From Bacteriovoracales bacterium (lineage in GTDB: Bacteria; Bdellovibrionota; Bacteriovoracia; Bacteriovoracales; Bacteriovoracaceae), in NCBI GenBank assembly GCA_028346125.1, contig JAOMEV010000016.1, forward strand, positions 1-52,883: 52,883 bases of DNA, given 5' to 3'. The first letter of the stretch is position 1, and each line of letters begins with the position of its first letter. Below, piece after piece: positions 1 through 8,668 of the stretch. The translations under genes and the position numbers were made by a program. The notes beneath the pieces are model-generated. The model had not been told where the DNA came from. It did not search any database and saw nothing but the letters and a program-made list of their open reading frames with translations.

Positions 1-805
1 ATTTATTAATCTCTAAAAATCGATAAGCAAAAAGAGAAAAGAGGGACATATGACATAAGTTTAAGTAATAGACTAAATTTGATCTAAAGAAAAATGAGTC
101 GGGAAAAAGATACAATTGTCCCAAACCTGTACGGTAGGAAGCAGATAAGGTGAAGAAAAAGAGCCATCCGGCATAAGAAAGATCCGTTAAGCTTTTCGTC
201 TCGACAACAATCAAAAGGTTGTAAAGAAACATGGCCAGTAAGATTCCCAAATAAAGTGTATTACCGACCTCTGAAATGGTGTCTTTCTTTTTATATTCTG
301 AGGGACTTAAGATTTTCAACTTCACAGAAGGTAACTTAACCCCATCATTTTTTACCTTAATATAAAAAGTCGAAACTGATTCAACGTCCATTTTAAAAAC
401 AAAAAAACGGCCCATGACCTCACGACTTTTAAGTGAATATTTCAATCCCGTCGTGCTTTTGTCCGTAGAATTCCTATAAAAGGTTAAGTGGTCTATTTTA
501 GAGGTGCTAAACGATAAATACCATAAACCTGAACCGTCTTCTTTTCGAGTTTTTATTCTCAACCAATAAGTCGATGTGTGAGGACCAAATTTAATGCCCT
601 TGGATTTATTTTGTTTAAAAAGATGTTCATTTCGAGGATCTTGAATATTTTTTAAGGCCAACTTATTAGACTTATCTTCCAAGATATCGACATAAGAACC
701 TATTTCATATTCATCAATACCTTTATATAAAACGACCGACTTACCTTTGGAAAAGGAAACCTGATTTAGAAAAAAAAGAAACAAACCTAAAATCAATGTC
801 CTCAA
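1..805 (-). CDS. 7TMR-DISM receptor, N-terminal part (cut by window edge)
   Basis: An open frame runs from a TTG at 805 off the left edge, about 268 codons. The first ~20 residues form a hydrophobic signal sequence (LILGLFLFFL). Residues ~25-170 look like the extracytoplasmic 7TMR-DISMED2 domain (STYWLRIKT, GLWYLSFS, and a late FYIKVKN strand). From about residue 190 hydrophobic helices begin (LYLGILLAMFLYNLLIVVE), the start of the seven-helix 7TMR-DISM region. Family members usually end in a cytoplasmic kinase, cyclase or GGDEF output, which lies outside the window. The start is TTG: no ATG lies between it and the in-frame stop near 836, and AGGG sits 6-7 bases upstream. It has the same general plan as the N-terminal half of the kinase at 18806-21553. 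Confidence 0.75.
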   Translation of the reverse strand, partial: MRTLILGLFLFFLNQVSFSKGKSVVLYKGIDEYEIGSYVDILEDKSNKLALKNIQDPRNEHLFKQNKSKGIKFGPHTSTYWLRIKTRKEDGSGLWYLSFSTSKIDHLTFYRNSTDKSTTGLKYSLKSREVMGRFFVFKMDVESVSTFYIKVKNDGVKLPSVKLKILSPSEYKKKDTISEVGNTLYLGILLAMFLYNLLIVVETKSLTDLSYAGWLFFFTLSASYRTGLGQLYLFPDSFFFRSNLVYYLNLCHMSLFSLFAYRFLEINK

Positions 806-883
806 AAAACACCCTGTTTTTTTATACGAGAGACTTTAATTATCGGTTTTTTTTAAGGAACAATTTATTTCATTTGGTGATAA

Positions 884-904
884 AAGGGCCCAGAAAGGGC
901 CCTT
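884..904 (-). terminator. Rho-independent terminator of the HExxH gene
   Basis: A perfect 8-bp stem (AAGGGCCC / GGGCCCTT) with a 5-base loop is followed, on the minus strand, by TTTTA. It lies 10 bases beyond the stop of the minus-strand gene at 914-1432. Confidence 0.75.
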
Positions 905-913
905 CAATAATTC

Positions 914-1432
914 TTAGTTATTAGTATTTTTCTTTATGCTTCTATCAAGTCCTAAATTTTCACATTTACGTTCTGCTGCAAAGCCAAGTCTGTATACTCT
1001 GTCATTGTTAGGGCCATTATTATGTCCACGATCTTTATCAACCGACGCTGAATGACCAATTTCGTGAAGAATGACATCTGCTAATTTACAATAAGCATTG
1101 TTTCCAAAATTATTTCTAATTCTGTTATAACAGATAACGACAGCGCTATTAAAAAGGTGTCTTTCAACCCCTCCTCTATCCGGGTGATTTTTACAAACAG
1201 GTTTGTGGTCCATACATTTAATATTTACGTTTTTGACTTTTCTTCTAAGACGCCTCTTCTCACCATTAGTTAGATCAGAAACGTTATTCATAATTTTTTC
1301 AATTTTTTTGTGAAGAAAACCAAGTGATTTTTTTACTTCACCATTAGATTTTCCACCACAATGCTTGATTTTTTGAGCACCAAAGCTCGATACTGAAAAG
1401 ATAAGTGCAAGGGTAATAAAAAAAGTTTTCAT
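914..1432 (-). CDS. small secreted HExxH (aspzincin-like) metallopeptidase
   Basis: The 172-residue protein has a Sec signal peptide (about residues 1-18, ending SSFG-AQ). It contains a zinc-protease motif, HEIGH, preceded by LADVIL, and about 20 residues later the stretch NDRVYRLGFAAERKC. In the M35/aspzincin family the two histidines of HExxH and a downstream Asp bind zinc, and a Tyr follows near that Asp, so the layout fits. Several cysteines suggest disulfides in the mature secreted form. A strong AGGAGG lies 5 bases before the ATG. It is monocistronic with its own terminator. The substrate cannot be read from the sequence. The metallopeptidase call is fairly firm and the exact family less so. 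Confidence 0.65.
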   Translation of the reverse strand: MKTFFITLALIFSVSSFGAQKIKHCGGKSNGEVKKSLGFLHKKIEKIMNNVSDLTNGEKRRLRRKVKNVNIKCMDHKPVCKNHPDRGGVERHLFNSAVVICYNRIRNNFGNNAYCKLADVILHEIGHSASVDKDRGHNNGPNNDRVYRLGFAAERKCENLGLDRSIKKNTNN

Positions 1433-1572
1433 ACAATCCTCCTATTTCGTTAATTTATGTATATAAAAACAATGTCCCTAAATCTATTAATTTGTATTTC
1501 ATTCTTCAAAAGAAATTGACTCAAAGTAAATTCTTCATTGTCAAAAACCGCCAAGGCCCCTATTCTTACCCC

Positions 1573-2481
1573 ATGAAACAAGATCTGCCCCTTATTTTTT
1601 CTCCAGAAGTCAAAAAGGCCATTCAGGATAAGTCCCCTATTTTAGGGCTGGAATCGACGATAATAACGCATGGCATGCCTTTCCCTACAAACCTGGAAAC
1701 TGCAAAACTTACCGAGGGAATTGCTTTAAAACAAGGCGTTACCCCGGCAACAATTGCTGTTATTAAAGGAAAAATCCATATCGGACTAACCCCAGAGAAA
1801 CTTGAAGAACTTACTTCAGAAAAAAACCCCCTTAAATTAAGCAGAAAAGACCTTGGGTTTGCTCTCGGAGCTCAAAAAACGGGGGGAACAACAGTTGCAG
1901 CAACCACATTTCTATGTGGACTTGCTGGGATTAAAGTTTTTGCCACTGGAGGTCTCGGAGGCGTCCACAGAGAAGTAGAAAAAACATGGGACGTTTCGGC
2001 AGACCTTAAGGCGATCAGTGAAGCACCCGTCACCATAGTCTGTGCTGGAGCCAAGTCAATTCTCGATGTCCCCAAAACCATGGAGGCCCTCGAAACATTA
2101 AACGTTCCCGTCATCGGATATAAAACCAAGACGCTTCCTCTTTTCTATCTCTCAGAAGGTGGGCCTTCTCTTGACCTTCATACAGATAACCTGGATCAAT
2201 TGATCAGCTGCCTAAAGTCTCAAAGATCCCTTTTTCCAAATGAAGGCATTGTCGTGGCCAACCCTATTCCAAAAAAGGATGAGCTACCAAAAGAACTTCA
2301 CGAAAAGTCCCTTGAAGAAGGACTTCTTAAAGCGAAAAAAGAAAATATTCAAGGCAAAGAATTAACGCCTTTTTTATTGGAAACCTTAAGTGAGCTCACA
2401 AAAGGACTCTCTTTAAAGGCCAATATCTCACTTATTCAAAATAATGCTCTTTTAGGATCCCAACTGGCCCTTAAAATTTGA
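1573..2481 (+). CDS. psuG: pseudouridine-5'-phosphate glycosidase PsuG
   Basis: PsuG reversibly splits pseudouridine 5'-phosphate into uracil and ribose 5-phosphate in the cytoplasm. Family signatures are clear along the whole length: LGLESTIITHGMPFP near the start, VTPATIAVIKGKIHIGL, TTVAATTFL, VFATGGLGGVHRE, VTIVCAGAKSILD, GYKT, VVANPIP, GKELTPFLL and a final NALLGSQLA. I start it at the ATG at 1573 (302 residues), which matches the usual ~300-residue length. A frame extends back to a TTG at 1492, but those 27 residues do not look like PsuG. No pseudouridine kinase (psuK) is adjacent. The 3' end overlaps the convergent RluA-type gene by 30 bases. Confidence 0.93.
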   Translation: MKQDLPLIFSPEVKKAIQDKSPILGLESTIITHGMPFPTNLETAKLTEGIALKQGVTPATIAVIKGKIHIGLTPEKLEELTSEKNPLKLSRKDLGFALGAQKTGGTTVAATTFLCGLAGIKVFATGGLGGVHREVEKTWDVSADLKAISEAPVTIVCAGAKSILDVPKTMEALETLNVPVIGYKTKTLPLFYLSEGGPSLDLHTDNLDQLISCLKSQRSLFPNEGIVVANPIPKKDELPKELHEKSLEEGLLKAKKENIQGKELTPFLLETLSELTKGLSLKANISLIQNNALLGSQLALKI

Positions 2482-3312
2482 AAAAAGCTGATCCTTTTCC
2501 GGAACTTCGAAAGAAAGAGTTCCTTTTTTGTTGGGGTTTGGATTTTTAAGCTTCAAAAAGGTGCTTTGGAGCTGAAGTCCCTCTTTATTTTTATTTCCTC
2601 TTCCGTAGCGAGGATCACCCAAAAGGGGAAACCTGATAGCTTCAAAATGTTTTCTAATTTGATGAAACCTTCCTGTTTTCAACGTTGCCAAGACCAAAGA
2701 AAATTCTTTTTGAGATTTTTGCACGTCAAAAAGAGTAAGGCTTTCCTTCCCTTGAATCTTTTTAGTGATCTTTCCTTTCTTAGGAAACTTTTTGGCCATA
2801 TTGCCTTTAACAACAATTTGGTAAGTCTTTTCAGTTGATTCTTCCCCCCATATTTTAGAAAGGGTCGCTGCCATTTTTTTAGTGTAAGCAAAAACCATAA
2901 GGCCAGAGGCCTCTTTATCAATACGATTAATCATATGAACATTTGGTTTTTGCTTTTCGAGAAGGCGTAAAATGGAGTTACTATCTCCATACTTTGTCCC
3001 TTGAGAAAGAACGTTAACCCCTTTAAACCAAACACCCCATTCTTTAAAATCTCCAATTGGGTAACAAAGCTTTTCAACATCCAGGTCTTTTATTTTGGAA
3101 GAGTAATGGACCTCGACCTTATCACCCTTTAAAAGGAGAAATTTGGCCTTTCTGACTCTTTTTAAAGAGGATTTTTCTCTCTTAAACCAAACACTTCCCT
3201 TCGCAAGAAGCTGCTTTACAAATTGCTTTGAAACAGAAACTTCACGAGAGACAAAATCAACTAGGTATTCTTCTTTTCCCTCAAAAACGAGGGCCTTTGA
3301 AAATGATTCCAT
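2452..3312 (-). CDS. RluA-family pseudouridine synthase
   Basis: This 286-residue enzyme converts uridine to pseudouridine in RNA. The N-terminal ~70 residues resemble an S4 RNA-binding domain (VSKQFVKQLLAKGSVW, then GDKVEVHY). The catalytic region has MINRIDKEASGLMVFA, the RluA motif with the catalytic Asp in RID. The usual leading His of HRLD is replaced by Asn. TGRFHQIRKHFEAIRFPLLGDPRYG is the conserved second motif. The rRNA or tRNA target cannot be assigned. It is transcribed toward psuG, and the two coding ends overlap by 30 bases. Confidence 0.88.
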   Translation of the reverse strand: MESFSKALVFEGKEEYLVDFVSREVSVSKQFVKQLLAKGSVWFKREKSSLKRVRKAKFLLLKGDKVEVHYSSKIKDLDVEKLCYPIGDFKEWGVWFKGVNVLSQGTKYGDSNSILRLLEKQKPNVHMINRIDKEASGLMVFAYTKKMAATLSKIWGEESTEKTYQIVVKGNMAKKFPKKGKITKKIQGKESLTLFDVQKSQKEFSLVLATLKTGRFHQIRKHFEAIRFPLLGDPRYGRGNKNKEGLQLQSTFLKLKNPNPNKKGTLSFEVPEKDQLFSNFKGQLGS

Positions 3313-3465
3313 AATTATGGTCTTTTTTAGAGTTAAAAATCACAATTAGCATATTTACACCTATCGGCAAACCCTCATATTGACGCATCGTAAAAAAGAG
3401 TTTTCCTTGTCTCTTCAATAGAGAAGATGTTCAATGAATTTATTGATTATTAAATCGGAGTTTTC

Positions 3466-4305
3466 ATGAGCGCAAAATATTTCGTCCTTCCCATGATGCT
3501 TCTTTTTTCCTTTATATCTAGTGCCGCCCTGTGGGAAGAAGTCTATGAAGAAGAAGGAATAAAAGTTTGGGAAAAGTATATAGAGGTTTCATCTGTTGTG
3601 GCCTTTCGTGGAGAGGCCGTTATTGGTACAAATATTCACCAGCTTTTCTCCGTTCTATATGACGCAGATCATAAAAAAGACTTCCTTCAAAACGTCATTG
3701 AGTTTAGAAACCTCCAAATAAATGGGCCCTACGAAGGGATTAATTATATCCGACTTGGAAATAATATCCCTTTTATTGATGACAGAGATGTTATCTTAGA
3801 AAGCAAAATTATCACTTTGCCTTCCCAAAAGAAAATTGTTGTTAATTTTTCCAATTCAACTCAGACCTTGGTCCCTCTTCAGGAAGACACTGTAAGAATT
3901 CCAAAGCTGAAAGGGTTTTGGTCCTTTGAGGCCTTAGGCCTTGAAAAAACGAAAGTATTTTATCAAGTCGAAAGTGATCCAGGAGGACTTATTCCAAAAT
4001 GGTTAGTTAACCTGGCCAATAAAAGGCTTCCCTTCAACACCATCAAAAAAATGAGGGACCTTTCAAAAAAAGATGACGTTTTTAAAAAAACGGCGACAAT
4101 GATAAAGTATTTTTTTGACTTTAAACCCTTTCTTGGAAAAAACCATCCTTCTGTTCAAAAAAGTAGAGCTGAAGCGAAGCTCGTAGAACAAGATATAAAG
4201 ACCTCTTTTAAGCTGGCCTGTGAAGCGGGGATGAAAGATGCCTGTAGTGAATCAAACATTTTCAGACTCAAATACCTAAAAGAAGGCAAGAATGGAAATT
4301 TATAA
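3466..4305 (+). CDS. secreted START-domain protein
   Basis: The 279-residue protein has a signal peptide (residues 1-20, ending SSA-ALW). Residues ~21-210 resemble a START/polyketide-cyclase-type lipid-binding domain: EEGIKVWEKYIE, VVAFRGEAVI, HQLFSVLYDADHKKDFLQNV, NIPFIDDRDVI, and FYQVESDPGGLIPKWLVN near the end. START domains bind lipids or sterols in a hydrophobic cavity, so a periplasmic lipid-handling role is likely but not shown. The C-terminal ~60 residues include FKLACEAGMKDACSES, similar to part of a Sel1 repeat. GGAG lies 6 bases before the ATG. It overlaps the next gene by 14 bases, suggesting co-expression. Confidence 0.8.
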   Translation: MSAKYFVLPMMLLFSFISSAALWEEVYEEEGIKVWEKYIEVSSVVAFRGEAVIGTNIHQLFSVLYDADHKKDFLQNVIEFRNLQINGPYEGINYIRLGNNIPFIDDRDVILESKIITLPSQKKIVVNFSNSTQTLVPLQEDTVRIPKLKGFWSFEALGLEKTKVFYQVESDPGGLIPKWLVNLANKRLPFNTIKKMRDLSKKDDVFKKTATMIKYFFDFKPFLGKNHPSVQKSRAEAKLVEQDIKTSFKLACEAGMKDACSESNIFRLKYLKEGKNGNL

Positions 4306-4792
4306 ATACTCAAAGACCCTAGGGGCCTTTTCTAATTACTTTCCTTTATTTTTTCTCCTCTTCTCTTTGGGTTCAATGCCTCTCATTTATATTTTTTGTA
4401 ATTCTCTTACACCCTTTATTCAGGAATCTTTCGGAGAATGGGCAACCGTCAGCTTTTTTATTCTTTTGGGTACCTTCACTTTTTATCTACTCCAAATGAT
4501 TCTTGTTGCATGGATTTTTTCCTTTTACATTTCAGAAAAATACATCCTCCACCAAAACAACATTATTTACTGCCTTAAAAGATCCTGGCCCTTTAAGCAC
4601 AAAAAAGAATATCCTCTTTCTGAGGTTAAGGAAGTTAGAATCAAACCCTTTTTGGGAAATAGTATTTTTAAAATAGAATTTAAAGGTGAAATCTTTTTAG
4701 TCGTAAAATATACTTGGAGTTACGAGAAGGCCAAAAAAATAGGTAACGCCATTAATCTAACAACAGGTCTTCCCATTAAGGACGAAGTTTAA
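4292..4792 (+). CDS. small inner-membrane protein, possible PH-like domain
   Basis: The 166-residue protein has two hydrophobic segments (about residues 16-40 and 50-80) and a C-terminal soluble part with EYPLSEVKEVRIKPFLGNSI and a following beta-rich stretch. That part resembles bacterial PH-like (DUF304-type) domains, but this is only a weak impression. It begins inside the START-domain gene (14-base overlap) and ends 13 bases before proB, so it is probably translated with its neighbours. Function unknown. Confidence 0.6.
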   Translation: MEIYKYSKTLGAFSNYFPLFFLLFSLGSMPLIYIFCNSLTPFIQESFGEWATVSFFILLGTFTFYLLQMILVAWIFSFYISEKYILHQNNIIYCLKRSWPFKHKKEYPLSEVKEVRIKPFLGNSIFKIEFKGEIFLVVKYTWSYEKAKKIGNAINLTTGLPIKDEV

Positions 4793-4805
4793 AAAGAGGA
4801 TTATT

Positions 4806-5942
4806 ATGAAAAAAAATTTAAGAGAAGAGCTTCCTTCATCACTAAAAAGGGTTGTCATTAAGCTAGGCTCTCTTGCCATCACCAGTGAAGCGGGAGAGAT
4901 TGACCAAAAAAAAATTGACGCCCTCATGCTGGAAGTTTCAAGGCTGCGCAAAAATGGAATTGAAGTCATTCTTGTTAGCTCTGGTGCTATCAATGCCGGT
5001 AAAAAATTTATTTCAGATAACTCGAAAAAACTCAAAGACAGGATCGAATACTTCCAGGCCTGTTCAAGTATAGGCCAGCCTCTTCTTATGCATAATTATC
5101 AAATGGCCCTCAACAAGCATAAACTTAACTCTGCCCAAGTTCTTCTTACCCATGATGACCTCAAAAATAAAACGAGATATTTTAATATAAAGAATAATAT
5201 TACAACCCTTCTTAAAAATAACATTATTCCAATACTCAATGAAAATGACAGCGTAAGCTTCGAAGAAATTACCGTTGGAGATAATGACCAGCTAGCGGCC
5301 ATGGCCGCAGCGCTAATGGAAGCAGAGTTGCTCATTCTTTTAACCGAAACTGACGGACTTTATGATACAGACCCCAAACAAGATAAGGCCAATCATCTTT
5401 CCCATATTGAATTCCAAGAGAATTTTAAAAACATCAGAACTCTTAGTAAGAGTTCTGTTGGAAGAGGTGGGATGACAACAAAACTGGAAGCTGTCAGAAA
5501 ATTAACCCCACTTGGAATACATGTGATTATTTCTTCTTTTAGGCCTCTTCTCCCCATTTTTCATGCACTTTATAATAATGGTGGTACCTATTTTTTTCCA
5601 AGGGATAAAGTTTCAACAAAAACAAAACTAAAACGAATTATAACAACGGCAAAAGCAGGGGCCTTCATTAAAATTGATGAGGGGGCCTACAGATCACTTC
5701 TTAGAAGTGGATCTCTTCTCCCCATTGGAATAAAAAAGATTAAAGGACCTTTTAAAAGGGGTGATTCTATTGCCATTCAGTTTAAAAATAAAACTTTTGC
5801 GTATGGCTTAAGTGACTACGACTCAAAAGATGTCGAAAAAATAATTGGAAAAAAAAGCTTTGAAATAGAAGAAGTTTTAGGTTTTCTTATTTCAGATGTT
5901 GTTGTTCACCGAGATAATATGATTTTAAAGGATAAAAAATGA
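4806..5942 (+). CDS. proB: glutamate 5-kinase ProB
   Basis: ProB phosphorylates glutamate to glutamyl 5-phosphate, the first and feedback-controlled step of proline synthesis. Residues ~14-255 are the amino-acid kinase domain: RVVIKLGSLAIT, VILVSSGAINAGKK, PILNENDSVS, VGDNDQLAAMAAAL, LLTETDGLYDTDP, VGRGGMTTKLEAV. Residues ~285-370 are the C-terminal PUA domain, ending in VVHRDNMIL as in typical ProB. The 378-residue length is normal. AGAGGA precedes the ATG. It overlaps proA by 4 bases (ATGA), implying coupled translation. Confidence 0.96.
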   Translation: MKKNLREELPSSLKRVVIKLGSLAITSEAGEIDQKKIDALMLEVSRLRKNGIEVILVSSGAINAGKKFISDNSKKLKDRIEYFQACSSIGQPLLMHNYQMALNKHKLNSAQVLLTHDDLKNKTRYFNIKNNITTLLKNNIIPILNENDSVSFEEITVGDNDQLAAMAAALMEAELLILLTETDGLYDTDPKQDKANHLSHIEFQENFKNIRTLSKSSVGRGGMTTKLEAVRKLTPLGIHVIISSFRPLLPIFHALYNNGGTYFFPRDKVSTKTKLKRIITTAKAGAFIKIDEGAYRSLLRSGSLLPIGIKKIKGPFKRGDSIAIQFKNKTFAYGLSDYDSKDVEKIIGKKSFEIEEVLGFLISDVVVHRDNMILKDKK

Positions 5943-7174
5943 GTATTAGAGAACGGGCAGCCTCAGCAGATATTGCTCAAAAAGAACTTTGGTCTCTCGG
6001 TGAACAAGAAAGAGTCAAGGCCATCAAAAATATAGCTTTGAACCTTCAAGAAAAAAAAGGCCTTATAATTGAGGCCAACAAAAAAGACATTGAAAAGGCC
6101 CATGAAGAAGGCCTTTCAGAAGCTCTTATTGACAGACTGACTTTAAATGACAAAAGAATTGAAGACATGGCAGAAAGCGTGATGTCAGTTGCCTCTTCTC
6201 CAAAAGTCGTTGGAGAAATTATTAGCGAATACAAACGAGATGATGGACTTCTCATTCAAAAAGAGAGGATCCCTCTTGGTGTTATCGCCATGATTTTTGA
6301 AAGCCGGCCTAATGTCGTTGTTGATTCCTCGGTCCTTGCTTTAAAGTCTGGAAATGCTATTTGCCTTAAGGGAGGAAAAGAGGCCCTTGAATCAAATAAG
6401 ATACTAACTCAAATTGTTAAAGAGTCTATTCAAGATATTGTTGATCCAAATGTTATTCAACTCTTAGACTCAAAAGAAGATGTGGCCGAAATAATCTCAC
6501 TTAAAGAATCTATTGACCTTGTTATACCCCGTGGAGGGGAAGATTTAATTCAATATATTTACGAAAATGCCAAGGTTCCTGTCATTGCCCATTTTAAAGG
6601 TCTTTGCCACATCTATGTCCACAAAGATGCCGACTTAAAAAAGGCCCATGATATATGTATAAATGCTAAAGTTCAGCGGCCAGGCGTTTGCAATGCCATG
6701 GAAACTCTCCTTGTTCACAGAGATATAGCGGAATCATTTCTCTCGAAGCTTCTACCTGACCTTGACGAAGAAAGTGTCGAAATAAGAGGTTGCCCTCAAA
6801 CATGTCAAATTTTTAAAAAATCCATGAGTGCCAATTTAAGTGACTACTTTACTGAATACCTCGATAAAATCTTATCTATAAAAGTCGTTCACTCTCTTGA
6901 AGAGGCCATCTCCCATATTAATGAACATGGAACACAACATACAGAATCAATTGTGGCCCAAGACCCTGAGGCCATAAAAATCTTCCAAAAAAAAATCGAT
7001 GCCTCCTGCCTTATGGCCAATGCTTCAACAAGATTTAACGATGGAGGGGAACTTGGTCTTGGAGCTGAGCTTGGTATATCAACAACCAAACTTCATGCCT
7101 ATGGACCGATGGGTGCACGGGAAATAACAACGACTCGCTTTATTGTGAACGGTGATGGACACATAAGAAAATAG
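5939..7174 (+). CDS. proA: gamma-glutamyl phosphate reductase ProA
   Basis: ProA reduces glutamyl 5-phosphate with NADPH to glutamate semialdehyde, which cyclises toward proline. The 411-residue protein is an aldehyde-dehydrogenase-fold enzyme of normal length. It has IPLGVIAMIFESRPNVVVD, SGNAICLKGGKEA, the DLVIPRGGEDLIQ segment, the catalytic-Cys region VQRPGVCNAMETLLVH, and the C-terminal GGELGLGAELGISTTKLHA. It directly follows proB. No proC is in the window. The gene stops one base before the convergent GNAT gene. Confidence 0.96.
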   Translation: MSIRERAASADIAQKELWSLGEQERVKAIKNIALNLQEKKGLIIEANKKDIEKAHEEGLSEALIDRLTLNDKRIEDMAESVMSVASSPKVVGEIISEYKRDDGLLIQKERIPLGVIAMIFESRPNVVVDSSVLALKSGNAICLKGGKEALESNKILTQIVKESIQDIVDPNVIQLLDSKEDVAEIISLKESIDLVIPRGGEDLIQYIYENAKVPVIAHFKGLCHIYVHKDADLKKAHDICINAKVQRPGVCNAMETLLVHRDIAESFLSKLLPDLDEESVEIRGCPQTCQIFKKSMSANLSDYFTEYLDKILSIKVVHSLEEAISHINEHGTQHTESIVAQDPEAIKIFQKKIDASCLMANASTRFNDGGELGLGAELGISTTKLHAYGPMGAREITTTRFIVNGDGHIRK

Positions 7175-7175
7175 C

Positions 7176-7622
7176 TTATTGCATCCACTCAAATAACTCA
7201 TAATGTTCGTTGGTCATACCTAAAGATTTGTAGGCCTCTTGGGCCAAATGATTTCTCTTATCAACATAAAGCCTTATTCCAAGAAATTCAGGATTGTCTT
7301 TAACCTTTGACTTTATTTTATCATAAAGTGTTTTATAAATTCCTTTTTTCCTAAATTCGGGTTTGACATAGACCGAATGAACCCAAATGACATTGCCATT
7401 TCTCCAGTCAGACCATTCATACAAAGTCAAAAGGCAGCCAACCGCTTTTCCCTCGATTTCACAAACTAAATATTCACCTTTGGAAGGATCATCAAAAATG
7501 GCCGTTACGCCCTTTTCTGTATTAAGAGGATCTAATTTCAAACTCTCCGTTTCATTTGCCATGGCAACTTGAAATTCTGAGATAGACTTAATATGTCTTT
7601 TTTCAGCGCTTAGTATATGCAT
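7176..7622 (-). CDS. GNAT-family N-acetyltransferase
   Basis: The 148-residue protein is a single GNAT domain. The N-terminal strand-helix is followed by GKAVGCLLTLYEW, then VIWVHSVYVKPEFRKKGIYK, which contains the acetyl-CoA binding loop (RKKGIY, a form of Q/RxxGxG/A), then LGIRLYVDKRNHLAQEAYKS. The acceptor cannot be predicted. Its ATG overlaps the stop of the upstream gene by one base (TAATG), so it is the last gene of a three-gene minus-strand operon starting at 9808. Confidence 0.85.
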   Translation of the reverse strand: MHILSAEKRHIKSISEFQVAMANETESLKLDPLNTEKGVTAIFDDPSKGEYLVCEIEGKAVGCLLTLYEWSDWRNGNVIWVHSVYVKPEFRKKGIYKTLYDKIKSKVKDNPEFLGIRLYVDKRNHLAQEAYKSLGMTNEHYELFEWMQ

Positions 7623-8665
7623 TAATTACCCTTTTTCTCTAAAGAAAAAACTCCGTAAAACTTATTTCTTAAACTTCCTAAATAAAGATCATCACCAAAT
7701 TGCTGAATGCTCGTCACAGCTGGAAAAACCTTTCCTTCAGGGTCTTGAAAGTCATAGAGAATTTTTCCCGTTTCATCAATACCCAAAACCAGGCCCTGCT
7801 TAGGCCTTGGAGGATTAAGAAAGGTTGGCAACAGAAGGAGAATACTTCTTATAAAGGGAAAAGGAAGAATTTTATCAAGAAGAACATCCCTCTTATCAAT
7901 AAGGGCCAACCAAAATATCCCCTTACCGTTACTTGAAATTCCATCCGGAAAACCAGGTAAGTTTTCCAAAATCACTTTTTTATTTCCAGTTTTTAAATCG
8001 TATTTCCAAACCCTATATTTTCCTGTTTCATTGATTAGGAGATATTCTTGTTTTGAATCAACCGCTATACCATTCGCAAAATGAAGCCCTTCCATAAGAA
8101 GTTCAACTTTTCCTGAAGGTTTCAAAGAAAAAACTTTACCGGTCCCCATATGATAAAGAAAATCCTTGGTATGATCACTTAAAGAATATTTGGCACTCGC
8201 TTGTGTAAAATAAAGAGTTCCATCTTTTCCCATAGTCACATCATCTAGAAAGGGCATTTCTTTTCCATTAAATTTAGAAAAAAGAAGTGTGATCTTTCCC
8301 GATGAGTCTATTTTTAAAAGTCCCTTGATGGCATCAGCAACAATGAGGTTTTCATCATGATCTAAATGCAAACCCAAGGGACGCCCCTCAGTTTTCGCGA
8401 GTACTTTAATTTCTTTTTTTGATCGATCGTGCCTTATGATTCTCCCATCTTTAAGGCCTACATAAACTCTTCCCAATTTATCAATAGCAATGTCTTCCGG
8501 ACCTTTTCCGACATTATGAAGAAAGGTTTTTGTTTTTATCAAAAGCTTATTTTTTTGAATACCTTTATCTTTAGGAGGGTTCCATGGAACCATATGGCCA
8601 AAAAAATAAGTCTGGAGGCCTACTAAAAGAATCACAGCAAAGACCATATAACCTATTTTTTTCAT
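7622..8665 (-). CDS. strictosidine-synthase/SMP-30-like beta-propeller, membrane anchored
   Basis: The 347-residue protein starts with one hydrophobic segment (residues 5-24) that would anchor it to the inner membrane with the rest in the periplasm. The remainder is a six-bladed propeller of the strictosidine synthase / APMAP type: GRIIRHDR, DGTLYFTQASAKYSLSDH, LMEGLHFANGIAVDSK, YRVWKYDLKTG, LPGFPDGISSNGKG. Bacterial members are lactonase- or arylesterase-like hydrolases, but the activity here is unproven. It lies 3 bases after the FemAB-like gene and overlaps the GNAT gene by one base. Confidence 0.8.
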   Translation of the reverse strand: MKKIGYMVFAVILLVGLQTYFFGHMVPWNPPKDKGIQKNKLLIKTKTFLHNVGKGPEDIAIDKLGRVYVGLKDGRIIRHDRSKKEIKVLAKTEGRPLGLHLDHDENLIVADAIKGLLKIDSSGKITLLFSKFNGKEMPFLDDVTMGKDGTLYFTQASAKYSLSDHTKDFLYHMGTGKVFSLKPSGKVELLMEGLHFANGIAVDSKQEYLLINETGKYRVWKYDLKTGNKKVILENLPGFPDGISSNGKGIFWLALIDKRDVLLDKILPFPFIRSILLLLPTFLNPPRPKQGLVLGIDETGKILYDFQDPEGKVFPAVTSIQQFGDDLYLGSLRNKFYGVFSLEKKGN

Positions 8666-8668
8666 TTT

